Source of the DNA: Chroogloeocystis siderophila 5.2 s.c.1
GTDB lineage: Bacteria > Cyanobacteriota > Cyanobacteriia > Cyanobacteriales > Chroococcidiopsidaceae
NCBI RefSeq assembly: GCF_001904655.1
Contig: NZ_MRCC01000014.1
Location: 1-64,000, forward strand
Direction of reading: 5' to 3'
Length of the DNA stretch: 64,000 bases
Every line of letters begins with the position of its first letter. Within the stretch, counting starts at the first letter, position 1. Under the pieces are notes generated by a model. The model ran no database searches and was not told where the DNA came from. It saw nothing but the letters and a program-made list of their open reading frames with translations. Shown here piece after piece: positions 25,212-33,524 of the stretch. Position numbers and translations under genes: made by a program.

Positions 25212-25805
25212 CTATGTAGGCTCATCATCTAATATCAATGGATAAGTAGGATTGAGTTGGGTGTAGTGGTTAAACTCATACGGCGGAGATTCCCACGCAT
25301 CTACCCGTAACACTTCGGGCTGTACAGGTTCTTCAGTAGGATAAAACGTTAGGTAACAGCACTCTTGTGTAAAAGCCCCGTCAATATCCTCAAGATATTG
25401 CGAACTATTCAAATACTTTGGATCGTTGCGCAGCTTAATCTCAAACACCAGCGCATAATTTTCACTCGATCCAAGCCAAAATCGTAATTCCACTTCAAAG
25501 CCATTTGAAAGCACAATTCCTTTTTTAGAATAAGGAAGTGAGAACGGAACTTTGACCGCGCGGATTGTATCATCTCGCAGCACAATCTCTTGATGTGGGC
25601 TGTAGATTTCTGGTGTCCAAATCTCAACTGCTAGATTCCTACATTCACCAAGAGTAGAAAATATATAACTTCTGGGGTGTCCAGAAAACCCTTGAGTCAG
25701 AATGTGTTCTGCTGCATGATTCAATGAGGAAAAATCAAGAGTGCCATCATACACGTGAATTAGGGAGTTATTGGGATAAAACTCCACAGCTGTCAGTCGG
25801 TTCAT
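25212..25805 (-). CDS. ComJ-like nuclease inhibitor, copy 1 (most divergent)
   Basis: This 197-residue protein is related over its length to the three upstream copies. The ComJ-type pattern is visible: ILTQGFSGHPRSYIF at about 36-50, IRAVKVPFSL near 84, the YALVFEIKLR strand near 117 and CCYLTFYPTEEPVQPEVLR near 150. In Bacillus, ComJ (Nin) binds and inhibits the NucA DNA-entry nuclease. This copy differs from the others in its N-terminus (MNRLTAVEFYPNNSL), the EIWTPEIYSP stretch and the middle loop, and it lacks the QPLPW tail. It is the last gene of the array, farthest from the nuclease gene. Soluble, with no signal peptide. Confidence 0.72.
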   Translation of the reverse strand: MNRLTAVEFYPNNSLIHVYDGTLDFSSLNHAAEHILTQGFSGHPRSYIFSTLGECRNLAVEIWTPEIYSPHQEIVLRDDTIRAVKVPFSLPYSKKGIVLSNGFEVELRFWLGSSENYALVFEIKLRNDPKYLNSSQYLEDIDGAFTQECCYLTFYPTEEPVQPEVLRVDAWESPPYEFNHYTQLNPTYPLILDDEPT

Positions 25806-25868
25806 TTTTCAACCTAGAATCAGAAATTTGATCAGCATTTTAATTAACTCTTGTAAGTTAAAAACAAA

Positions 25869-26477
25869 TTACCAAGGCAAAGACTGTGTAGGTTCAGCAT
25901 CTAATATCAGTGGATAAGTAGGAGCAAGCGGTGTATATCGACTAAACTCATACGGCGGAGATGTCCACGCATCGATGCGCAACACTTCGGGCTGTACAGG
26001 CTTCTCAGTAGGATAAAACGTCAGGTAACAGCACTCTTGTGTAAAGGCTCCGTCAACATCCTCGTGGTATTGCGAACTATTCAAATACTCTGAATCGTTG
26101 CGCAGTTTAATCTCAAAGACAAGAGCGAATTCTGTGTTTGAGTCAAGCCGCGATCGCAATTTCATCAGCCCAAAGTTATCATCAAACATAACTCCTTCTT
26201 TGGGATCAGAAATTGAAAACGGAACTTTGACCGCACGAATTGTATCGTCTCGCAGCACAATTGCTGATTGTGAATCGGTATCTGCCTTCCAAATTTCAAG
26301 TTTGAGATTCATACATTCACCAAGAGTAAAAAATTTGTAACTCCTGGGGTGTCCAGAAAACCCTTGAGTCAGGATGTGTTCTGCTGCATAATTTAGGTAG
26401 TCAGGATCAATAACGGCATCATAAACCCAAAGTAGGGAGTTATAAGGATATAACTCTAACGCTGCCAGTCGGTTCAT
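25869..26477 (-). CDS. ComJ-like nuclease inhibitor, copy 2
   Basis: This is a 202-residue member of the four-gene array, 63 bp upstream of copy 1. Residues 1-64 are identical to copy 3, at the DNA level too from position 26281 onward. The rest diverges, notably at ADTDSQSAIVLRD, where copies 3 and 4 have AEIYCPHQEIVLRD, and in the middle loop. The conserved ComJ-like strands (AVKVPFSI, FALVFEIKLR, CCYLTFYPTE) are intact. Its N-terminal half therefore shares recent ancestry with copy 3. By analogy with Nin, it would inhibit a NucA-type nuclease in the cytoplasm; no signal peptide is present. Confidence 0.72.
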   Translation of the reverse strand: MNRLAALELYPYNSLLWVYDAVIDPDYLNYAAEHILTQGFSGHPRSYKFFTLGECMNLKLEIWKADTDSQSAIVLRDDTIRAVKVPFSISDPKEGVMFDDNFGLMKLRSRLDSNTEFALVFEIKLRNDSEYLNSSQYHEDVDGAFTQECCYLTFYPTEKPVQPEVLRIDAWTSPPYEFSRYTPLAPTYPLILDAEPTQSLPW

Positions 26478-27690
26478 GTTTCAATCTAGAATTAGAAATT
26501 TGATCAGCATTTTAATTGACTGCTATGGATTCAGCAAGACAACAAATTACCAGGGCAAAGGCTGTGTAGGTTCGTCGTCTAAGATCAGTGGATAAGTAGG
26601 ATCGAGTCGAGTGTAGCGACTAAACTCATACGGTGGAGATGCCCACGCATCAAGCCGTAACACTTCGGGTTGTACAGGTTCCTCAGTCGGATAAAACGTC
26701 AGGAAACAGCACTCTTGCGTAAAAGCACTGTCAACATCTTCGTGATATTGCGAACTATTCAAGTATTCTGGATCGTTACGCAGCTTAATCTCAAACACGA
26801 GAGCGAATTCTGTATTTGAGCCGAATCGAAACCGCGATTCTACTAGCCGGAAGTTATCGAAAAGTATCACTCCCTCATTAGAATCGGAAATTGAAAACGG
26901 AACTTTGACTGCACGGATTGTATCGTCTCGCAGCACAATCTCTTGATGCGGGCAGTAAATTTCTGCCTTCCAAATTTCAAGTTTGAGATTCATACATTCA
27001 CCAAGAGTAAAAAATTTGTAACTCCTGGGGTGTCCAGAAAACCCTTGAGTCAGGATGTGTTCTGCTGCATAATTTAGGTAGTCAGGATCAATAACGGCAT
27101 CATAAACCCAAAGTAGGGAGTTATAAGGATATAACTCTAACGCTGCCAGTCGGTTCATGTTTCAATCTAGAATTAGAAATTTGATCAGCATTTTAATTGA
27201 CTGCTATGGATTCAGCAAGACAACAAATTACCAGGGCAAAGGCTGTGTAGGTTCGTCGTCTAAGATCAGTGGATAAGTAGGATCGAGTCGAGTGTAGCGA
27301 CTAAACTCATACGGTGGAGATGCCCACGCATCAAGCCGTAACACTTCGGGTTGTACAGGTTCCTCAGTCGGATAAAACGTCAGGAAACAGCACTCTTGCG
27401 TAAAAGCACTGTCAACATCTTCGTGATATTGCGAACTATTCAAGTATTCTGGATCGTTACGCAGCTTAATCTCAAACACGAGAGCGAATTCTGTATTTGA
27501 GCCGAATCGAAACCGCGATTCTACTAGCCGGAAGTTATCGAAAAGTATCACTCCCTCATTAGAATCGGAAATTGAAAACGGAACTTTGACTGCACGGATT
27601 GTATCGTCTCGCAGCACAATCTCTTGATGCGGGCAGTAAATTTCTGCCTTCCAAATTTCAAGTTTGAGATTCATACATTCACCAAGAGTA
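26281..27690. repeat. 681-bp tandem duplication in the ComJ-like array
   Basis: Positions 26281-27009 match 26962-27690 with no difference found by eye; the first mismatch on the right is 27010 versus 27691, and on the left the sequences diverge before 26281/26962. The period of 681 bp equals the distance between the stops of copies 3 and 4. The repeat covers the 3' part of one gene, the spacer and the 5' part of the next. Confidence 0.85.
26547..27158 (-). CDS. ComJ-like nuclease inhibitor, copy 3
   Basis: This 203-residue copy is a mosaic: residues 1-64 equal copy 2, and from about residue 50 to the C-terminus it equals copy 4. The gene and its flanks lie within a 681-bp tandem repeat that is perfect by eye. 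The same conserved segments as the other copies are present, with Cys-Cys in ECCFLTFYPTEE near residue 155. Near-identity to copy 4 implies a recent duplication rather than long-term diversification. Confidence 0.72.
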   Translation of the reverse strand: MNRLAALELYPYNSLLWVYDAVIDPDYLNYAAEHILTQGFSGHPRSYKFFTLGECMNLKLEIWKAEIYCPHQEIVLRDDTIRAVKVPFSISDSNEGVILFDNFRLVESRFRFGSNTEFALVFEIKLRNDPEYLNSSQYHEDVDSAFTQECCFLTFYPTEEPVQPEVLRLDAWASPPYEFSRYTRLDPTYPLILDDEPTQPLPW

Positions 27691-27839
27691 GAAAATTTGT
27701 AACTTCTAGGGTGTCCAGAAAACCCTTGATAAACAATGTGTTCTGCTACATGATCTAGGTAGGCAGGATCAAGAACGGCATCATATACCCAGAATATAGA
27801 ACTATATGGGTATAGCTCCAGTGCTGCCAGTCGGTTCAT
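27228..27839 (-). CDS. ComJ-like nuclease inhibitor, copy 4 (adjacent to the nuclease gene)
   Basis: This 203-residue copy begins only 3 bp after the stop of the NucA/NucB-domain gene, so the two are very likely co-transcribed and translationally linked. The N-terminus differs from copies 2 and 3 (YSSIFWVYDAVLDPAYLDHVA), while the C-terminal two thirds equal copy 3. ComJ-like hallmarks are present. Its position directly behind the nuclease makes it the prime candidate for the cognate inhibitor. The annotation rests on motif pattern and on the neighbouring NucA/NucB domain, which mirrors the comJ-nucA pairing known from Bacillus. Confidence 0.75.
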   Translation of the reverse strand: MNRLAALELYPYSSIFWVYDAVLDPAYLDHVAEHIVYQGFSGHPRSYKFSTLGECMNLKLEIWKAEIYCPHQEIVLRDDTIRAVKVPFSISDSNEGVILFDNFRLVESRFRFGSNTEFALVFEIKLRNDPEYLNSSQYHEDVDSAFTQECCFLTFYPTEEPVQPEVLRLDAWASPPYEFSRYTRLDPTYPLILDDEPTQPLPW

Positions 27840-27842
27840 TTC

Positions 27843-28952
27843 TCAATCTAGAATCACAAACTCGATCGTATCCTGATTATCAATAGCGTAAGGAGTTGCA
27901 TTCGGTCGCTCACGATAAAAATTTAACTGACTTCCGAAGCTACTGCCAGATAGCTGATTATCTCTACTCGCAATGCATTTTATATGAGCAGAGCCAACGT
28001 AAACACCTGAATTATTAGGTACGCCATTCTCTAAAAAGACTGCTGGTGGATATTCATCTCTGTCTTGCGTAGTACCATTTGGTTTTGGGGGACAGGTTCG
28101 ATAAGCAGCAATTGATTGATTTCTCCGCGTAGTTGAATTTGGACGATCTACCGTCAATAAGCGTGGATAACTCCTACGCAAAGGATTCCCTGTTCGTCCT
28201 GGTCGGAGAGGCGCTACTATCGGTTGAGGTGGGATTCCTTGAGCTTCCAATACGTGCTGTGCGCTTTCAGGAAAAACGCTTAAACTTCGTGAAGCCACAC
28301 ATGGAAATCTGAACCTCGTCCTACAAAGTGCAATTTGGGGAAAGCCTACAGTTGTTCCAATTGTTTGCCCTGATGTTATAGCGAATTGGATATCTCTACG
28401 GTTTCCATTGCCAACTTGGGTCGAAGGAAAGATCATTCCCACTGTATTAAGCGGTATTGCTCCTGAACCTAAAGCCGTAATCGCGATTCGATTAACTCCA
28501 GGACGAAACAGATTTGCTGGAAATTGAACAACTGTGCCACTAATTGTAAGCGGCAATACATTCTTAACGGTTTGACCGTTAAAGGCGATTCTAACTGCAT
28601 CTCCATCACCAGGAGCAGTTCCAGCATCATAAAATATGAGCGTGATTGGTCGTTTAACAATAGTTACCGTGAATGTTGGAACATTTGTTGCAGGACGGGC
28701 AACTGCAAATGGAACAACATCCGAAGTGCTGGGAGAAACTGATTGACTTGGGGATGGTGAAGCGAAGTCAGGAGGAAGTTGACCAGGTGGGTAAATTTCC
28801 CATCCCTCTAAGTCAGCAGGATTCGGTGGATTTCTAAGACCCTCTTGCTGTGTTCCTAGGGGTGTAGAACCAGATAACAGAGGCGCAAATCCTATAAAGA
28901 TTGGCAGTCCTAAAGACGCAACGATTCTTTGTCGCAGTGAATGAAATACCAT
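27843..28952 (-). CDS. secreted protein with C-terminal NucA/NucB-type DNase domain
   Basis: This is a 369-residue protein. The N-terminus (LRQRIVASLGLPIFIGFAPLLSG) is a signal peptide, followed by a Pro/Ser-rich linker (about 35-75) and a beta-rich domain of about 90-230 (DGDAVRIAFNGQTVKN, LFRPGVNRIAITALG). The C-terminal ~120 residues match Bacillus NucA/NucB: an Arg-Arg pair with a following Ser, then QDRDEYPPAVFLENG, corresponding to YDRDEWPMAVCEEGG, and CIASRDNQLSGSSFGSQ, corresponding to the PSDNRGAGSWVGNQ segment, then a closing EFVIL strand. The family degrades or nicks DNA outside the cell or during DNA uptake. Four ComJ-like inhibitor genes follow. ATG at 28952. Confidence 0.85.
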   Translation of the reverse strand: MVFHSLRQRIVASLGLPIFIGFAPLLSGSTPLGTQQEGLRNPPNPADLEGWEIYPPGQLPPDFASPSPSQSVSPSTSDVVPFAVARPATNVPTFTVTIVKRPITLIFYDAGTAPGDGDAVRIAFNGQTVKNVLPLTISGTVVQFPANLFRPGVNRIAITALGSGAIPLNTVGMIFPSTQVGNGNRRDIQFAITSGQTIGTTVGFPQIALCRTRFRFPCVASRSLSVFPESAQHVLEAQGIPPQPIVAPLRPGRTGNPLRRSYPRLLTVDRPNSTTRRNQSIAAYRTCPPKPNGTTQDRDEYPPAVFLENGVPNNSGVYVGSAHIKCIASRDNQLSGSSFGSQLNFYRERPNATPYAIDNQDTIEFVILD

Positions 28953-29490
28953 ACATCTCTAACATGATTTAATAACTTTTTGGAAACATTAAAACCTCGT
29001 CAATCAGATACGAGCCTCTTTGATGAAGAGTGCGAAATTATCTCTTGAGTTGGTTTTACTGCTCTTGTTACTGACAGTTCGATACCTAGAAGCTGAAAAA
29101 TTTGCTCATAGCTAGTACAAAACTTGCGGGGCAATTGCATTAAAGATCGCTGGATTGCAGACAAGTGCCATAATCCCTGTTTGCCCCCTCTCGGCTTTGC
29201 TTGGCAAAATAGACACTAGCGATTTCTTGGGTGCTTAAACTGTCTAACTGCACACCAAATTAGTGCTAACACTTAATCCAACGCTAGCGTATTTCTACCG
29301 AAAAACAAGTAGAATTTCGTAATGCTATTAATTTCTCAGTAAATGTACAGTGGTATCTGTGTGGGTAACTTGCAATGCTATCTAAGCACTCTTTTTCTTG
29401 CTGTTACTTAGAAAAAGTCGTGTTAACTTCCTGTGTAGCTATCTTCAGATACAGAGTACGATGTAGATTATGTATAAGCGCTGCATATAA
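28953..29490. other. spacer with a degraded coding remnant
   Basis: This holds the promoter region of the nuclease operon. On the minus strand at about 29040-29260 two frames give protein-like readings, DSLSTQEIASVYFAKQSREG and, shifted, QGLWHLSAIQRSLMQLPRKF followed by YEQIFQLLGIEL, suggesting a frameshifted fragment of an unidentified gene. No intact ORF is present. Confidence 0.4.
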
Positions 29491-29859
29491 TCATTCTCTT
29501 GTGCGAATCCTATTTACTTCTACAATTAATAATTTGCCTTGATAGTATTCCATAATACTTTGAGTTGACAAATAATTCACTAACCTTTGCATCAGCAGAG
29601 GAATAATCTCAGGGTGATTCTGAAGTTGTATCGATATGATACCAAGATATTCAGCAGGAGGATAAGTGACGATATCTGCAAAGTCTCCATTCAGCGAGAC
29701 TAGTATTGCACCTAATTCCTGTGCTTTAGCTATCACAATCTCATCAGGAGAATTAATTGGGATGTGGTCTTTAAGAACCAACACTTTATAACCATTATCC
29801 TGCAACGCTTGTCCGATTGAAGTTGGGACACAATGATCTAGAAAAAACTTTAAGCTCAC
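29491..29859 (-). CDS. DUF5615 family PIN-like protein (toxin-like)
   Basis: The 122-residue product has the DUF5615/Mut7-C PIN-like pattern: KFFLDHCVPTSIGQALQDNG with Asp as first acidic residue, DEIVIAKAQELGAILVSLNGDFADIV with the second and third acidic residues, and a C-terminal VEVNRIRTRE. Such proteins are putative RNases paired with DUF433 partners. The ATG at 29859 overlaps the end of the DUF433 gene by 4 bp, so the two are translationally coupled. Toxin activity of this family is inferred from genomic pairing. Confidence 0.85.
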   Translation of the reverse strand: MSLKFFLDHCVPTSIGQALQDNGYKVLVLKDHIPINSPDEIVIAKAQELGAILVSLNGDFADIVTYPPAEYLGIISIQLQNHPEIIPLLMQRLVNYLSTQSIMEYYQGKLLIVEVNRIRTRE

Positions 29860-30083
29860 GATGCTACCGTCTCAAAACTTGCCAAGTCACGGGCATAATC
29901 AAGACACGCTGCAATCTGATCAATTTGCAGATCTGGGAATTCTTGCAGAATTTGCTCGTAAGTGTTACCCGCAGCCAGATAGCCCAAAATAAGGCTTACC
30001 GGAATTCGAGTTCCTTTAATTCTCGGTTTGCCTCGTAGAACATCTGAACTACTCACAACGTGTTCGCGCCAGTTAACAGGCAT
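29856..30083 (-). CDS. DUF433 domain protein (antitoxin-like)
   Basis: The 75-residue product matches DUF433 along its length: RGKPRIKGTRIPVSLILGYLAAG, then EQILQEFPDLQIDQIAACLDYA, a small helix-turn-helix-like fold. It is the usual upstream partner of DUF5615 PIN-like proteins and probably represses the pair and neutralises the partner. ATG at 30083. HIP1-containing DNA lies upstream. Confidence 0.88.
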   Translation of the reverse strand: MPVNWREHVVSSSDVLRGKPRIKGTRIPVSLILGYLAAGNTYEQILQEFPDLQIDQIAACLDYARDLASFETVAS

Positions 30084-30262
30084 AAAGAGTTCTGAAATGC
30101 AACTTCTCCGACTATTTTAGCGCTGCTCAAAAGCGATGATGCTTTCATTTGCTACTGCGATCGCTACCTTATCATTCCCACACTCACAAGTCACTCCTTG
30201 GCGCTAGCTTTACACTTCGTAATTTTTTTAAACTAAGAAAGAACTACGATTGCTCAATACCT

Positions 30263-30907
30263 ATGGTACTGCGACCGAATCAACGACAAAAATTAGACAG
30301 TTCCGACGATCAACAGTTTTATGCCTATCCTCGGTTTGTGACTCATGTTGATGATGGCTTTATTCAACAGCTGACAGATTTGTATCGCCTCCGCCTCAAA
30401 CCAAACACCCGTATCTTTGACATGATGAGCAGTTGGATTTCGCATCTACCGGAAGATATAGAATTTGCTCATGTTGAAGGACACGGACTCAATGAGGAAG
30501 AATTAGCACGGAATCCGCGATTGAATCATTATTTTGTGCAAAATCTTAACGAAAATCCCAAGTTTCCGCTCAAAGACCAAGATTTTGATGCAGTACTTAA
30601 CACAGTATCAGTACAATATCTACAATATCCCGAAGCCATATTTTCTGAAATTCACCGCGTTCTCAAGCCTGGTGGAGTTGCGATTGTCAGCTTTTCCAAC
30701 CGGATGTTTTTTCAAAAAGCAATTGAAGCATGGCGCGAAGGTTCAGAAGCTAGCCGCGTTGAGTTAGTCAAGCATTACTTTGAGTCAGTACCAGGATTTA
30801 CGTCTCCCGAAGTGATTGCACGTCAATCAAATGCACCAAGTTTCTTGCAATGGTTAGGTGCTGGCGGGGGAGATCCCTTTTATGCTGTAATTGCTTATCG
30901 TGAATAA
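30263..30907 (+). CDS. class I SAM-dependent methyltransferase
   Basis: This is a 214-residue protein. A truncated Rossmann SAM fold is visible: RIFDMMSSWISHLP replaces the usual glycine-rich motif I, a second acidic strand end is VEGHGLNEEEL, and post-II is DFDAVLNTVSVQYLQYPEAIFSEIHRVLKPGGVAIVSFSNRMF. The weak motif I (DMMSSW) is a shared trait of this cyanobacterial/plant group. Substrate unknown. The ATG at 30263 fits the start of the conserved region; 38 extra upstream residues in the open frame look non-coding. Confidence 0.88.
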   Translation: MVLRPNQRQKLDSSDDQQFYAYPRFVTHVDDGFIQQLTDLYRLRLKPNTRIFDMMSSWISHLPEDIEFAHVEGHGLNEEELARNPRLNHYFVQNLNENPKFPLKDQDFDAVLNTVSVQYLQYPEAIFSEIHRVLKPGGVAIVSFSNRMFFQKAIEAWREGSEASRVELVKHYFESVPGFTSPEVIARQSNAPSFLQWLGAGGGDPFYAVIAYRE

Positions 30908-31034
30908 GAGCAGAGGGTTGTATGGTTGTATGGTAGGAGGGTTGTAGGGTTATTGAGTCTTAAAAAGCAACAACCATCAACTTTCTCCCATACTCCCACC
31001 TTAACTTCTATTAATCACTTCCAAGGAGACACGA

Positions 31035-31547
31035 ATGATATTTCCAAATGCGCGTAGGGTTTTGGCAGCTTTTTTACTCTCAATATTGTTATTTGTTACA
31101 GCTTGTCAAACTCAAGCCCCCTCGCGTTTTGATGAGGTACAAGCGATCAGTAGCCAGCAAAAAAGCGGTCAAGCTGTAGCCAAAGATGCAACTCAAGGTG
31201 GTAGTTTTAACCAATTCTTTCCTAAGGCGAGTCGCGGTTACGAACGAGTTTACACGCAGGAGAAAAAAGGCTTTGCTGAAGCTAAGTTGAAAAAAGACGG
31301 TAAGGATCTAGCATTGATGGCGATTTCTGATACGCGCAGCCTTCCAACTGCTGCGGCAAAATTTAAGAATGCGACAAAACAAATCGCAGGTTATCCCGCA
31401 TTGGAGATTGGGAATACACAAACAGCAGTGCTAGTTGCTGATCGCTATCAAGTAAAGGTAATATCCCGCGATGCATCGTTTACTGCAAGCGATCGCGAAG
31501 CTTTGTTAAAAGAATTCGATTATCAAGGGCTTGCCAAATTGCAGTAA
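31035..31547 (+). CDS. cyanobacterial lipoprotein of unknown function
   Basis: This is a 170-residue protein. The N-terminus ends in the lipobox LFVTAC (Cys 24), so it is a lipoprotein. The mature part contains QFFPKASRGYERVYTQEKKGFAEAKLKKDGK and a beta-rich C-terminal half, ending in a Lys/Leu-rich helix. I see no catalytic motif. AAGGAG lies 9 nt before the ATG. The next gene starts 43 bp downstream on the same strand, so they may be co-transcribed. Confidence 0.75.
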   Translation: MIFPNARRVLAAFLLSILLFVTACQTQAPSRFDEVQAISSQQKSGQAVAKDATQGGSFNQFFPKASRGYERVYTQEKKGFAEAKLKKDGKDLALMAISDTRSLPTAAAKFKNATKQIAGYPALEIGNTQTAVLVADRYQVKVISRDASFTASDREALLKEFDYQGLAKLQ

Positions 31548-31590
31548 TCATATCTCAGACCGAAACAAATTTTGAATACAGGAGCTTGAT

Positions 31591-32478
31591 GTGAGTAAAC
31601 CCATCCAAAAGTTGGTTGACGATTTACCAACTAATAATCTAACAGTTTCAATGCTGCGATCTCTCGATTTTGTGATTCCAGGTCAGTGGCAAAATGTAAC
31701 AGGCTTTGAAAACACGATTCGTGTTGTGACAGGCGAAACTGACGAATCACTCATTCAACAAATTGGCGAACGCGCAATTTATCTCTACAATGATCGCTCC
31801 CAAGGCTACCAGCGCGCTATGTGGTTGTATCAAACTGTCGATAGTACGGATGTTGCTTTGGGTACAGCTGCATTAGCAAACAAAGTAGGAGAAAGAATTC
31901 CACTACTAGGTTTCTTAAACCGCCTCACTCCCAAAGCTGATAAAGCACAAACAATCGATTTAAGCCTCAAATTAGTCGCGGAATTAGTTGCATTTTGCTA
32001 CATCAACGGCATTCCAGGAGACAGTATTGGTGATTTTGTTGCATCTTTAGCCGACTATAGCGGCGAGTCATTAATGCGAATGGTGGCTTTAGTTTGTGTA
32101 GATGGTTTAATTCCCTTAGGACCAGATTTTATCCTCAAAGCACAATCAGTTCTCAATGATACAAGTCCCAAAGAGATAGAAAAAAACGCAACGTTCCAAC
32201 GGATAAGTGACGCAATTCCAGGAGTGACATCTCTCAATAAACTGCTTTTTATTGGTGAAAGCTTTGACTCAGTTAAAGGTTGGATGAGTGGATTAGTTTC
32301 TTCACGCAATCTAACACCACAAAAAGTCGTTAGCAATTTACAACAAGCAATCGAAGTTGCTGATGATAAACTAGACTATCTTGCAGCATTTCTTGATGTC
32401 GCAACAAACTACTACGAACACACTGGTACGCAAACTTTAGCACGTCGCTTAATTGAACGCGCAGTAGCTGAAATCTAA
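31591..32478 (+). CDS. conserved hypothetical helical protein
   Basis: This is a 295-residue, largely alpha-helical soluble protein with no signal peptide. Segments include FVIPGQWQNVTGFENTIRVVTGE and ALGTAALANKVGERIPLLGFL, and a C-terminal LLFIGESFDSVKGWMSGLV. I do not recognise a characterised domain. The start is GTG at 31591 with AGGAG 7 nt upstream; the overlapping ATG is followed directly by TGA and cannot be used. Probably the second gene of an operon with the preceding lipoprotein. Confidence 0.7.
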   Translation: MSKPIQKLVDDLPTNNLTVSMLRSLDFVIPGQWQNVTGFENTIRVVTGETDESLIQQIGERAIYLYNDRSQGYQRAMWLYQTVDSTDVALGTAALANKVGERIPLLGFLNRLTPKADKAQTIDLSLKLVAELVAFCYINGIPGDSIGDFVASLADYSGESLMRMVALVCVDGLIPLGPDFILKAQSVLNDTSPKEIEKNATFQRISDAIPGVTSLNKLLFIGESFDSVKGWMSGLVSSRNLTPQKVVSNLQQAIEVADDKLDYLAAFLDVATNYYEHTGTQTLARRLIERAVAEI

Positions 32479-32586
32479 AATCATAGGTAAATCTAATGTA
32501 GTCAAGTATACCTATGGAGTTTAGGCAATGGGTAATGGGTGATATGGTTGTTGTGCTAATTACCAGTTACCGATTACCAGTCTTAT

Positions 32587-33360
32587 TCATCTAAATTGCT
32601 CTACTTGCACTTGCGATAAGCCTGTTGGTCTAGCTACTTGTTCTACGGTCATGCCTTCTTGTAGTAGGTTCCGAATAGTCTGTTGTAATAAAGACTGCGC
32701 TTGTTCTGCACGTTGACGTTCAGTTTCTGCACGTTGACGTTCTTGTTCTTCAGAAGTGGGTAATAATTCTCCGTCTAAAGTTGCCCAGCGTAGCCAAGTT
32801 GCTTCCACACCTTCGTGTATACCGTGCCAATGTTGTAATGCTAAACTGAGAGACTGGTTAACTAATTGGTTTTGAGCATTAGGCGTTATGGGCTGATAGA
32901 CTCCATGTTGTAAGTAGAATCCTGCCCAATCATCAGGGTTAAATGGATCAAACCAAAAATATTCTGGTACGCGTAGTTGGTTTTGATAAATTAACTTCTT
33001 TTCATTTTTATCTGCTTGTGCAGTACTCTCAGAAAGTAATTCAATCACTACATCTGGTGCTTTTCCTTCTTCCCAGACTACCCAACTTTTGCGTTCTTTT
33101 TTTGGTACTCCTAATACGGCAAAAAAGTCTGGTCCTTTAAAGTCTTGATTGCGTACTTGCGCCAGACTAAAATAAACAAACATATTGCCACTTGCGTATC
33201 CATCCGATCGCTTATCAAGCCAAGGCAACAAGCCATTAATGAGTAAATTCATTTGCACTTTATGCCGTTGGGTTTCCATCGGAATACCGTCATCGCAAGG
33301 CAATTCGTCTTGAGTAGGGGGCAATGCCACACCTAATTCTTTGAGGGTAATTTCTGACAT
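32587..33360 (-). CDS. Uma2 family endonuclease (DUF820) with C-terminal coiled coil
   Basis: This 257-residue protein has the PD-(D/E)XK-like Uma2 fold: VRNQDFKGPDFFAVLG, EEGKAPDVVIELLSESTAQAD and LRVPEYFWFDP, with the conserved Asp/Glu residues. A Glu/Arg/Gln-rich coiled coil (EEQERQRAETERQRAEQAQ) follows at about residues 205-230, and the end, VARPTGLSQVQVEQFR, resembles a small helical domain. Uma2 genes are highly expanded in cyanobacteria and their in vivo role is unknown. ATG at 33360. Confidence 0.88.
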   Translation of the reverse strand: MSEITLKELGVALPPTQDELPCDDGIPMETQRHKVQMNLLINGLLPWLDKRSDGYASGNMFVYFSLAQVRNQDFKGPDFFAVLGVPKKERKSWVVWEEGKAPDVVIELLSESTAQADKNEKKLIYQNQLRVPEYFWFDPFNPDDWAGFYLQHGVYQPITPNAQNQLVNQSLSLALQHWHGIHEGVEATWLRWATLDGELLPTSEEQERQRAETERQRAEQAQSLLQQTIRNLLQEGMTVEQVARPTGLSQVQVEQFR

Positions 33361-33524
33361 GGCTATTTCAGAGGTATCTACCCAATATTGGTACTTATAT
33401 ACTACTGAAAAATGAGCAAAGTTTAATGCGATCGCACTTTAGATGCAATAATCGCCTCATCCAACGGATCATTTGGTGGAATGAGTTATCAACTCAACTG
33501 CAACAACATGATCCGCGTGACTGA

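Noticed and set aside
26547-27839. CRISPR-like repetition in the 25-28 kb region
   Set aside because: The repeat unit is 681 bp and coding, so it is a gene duplication, not a CRISPR array.
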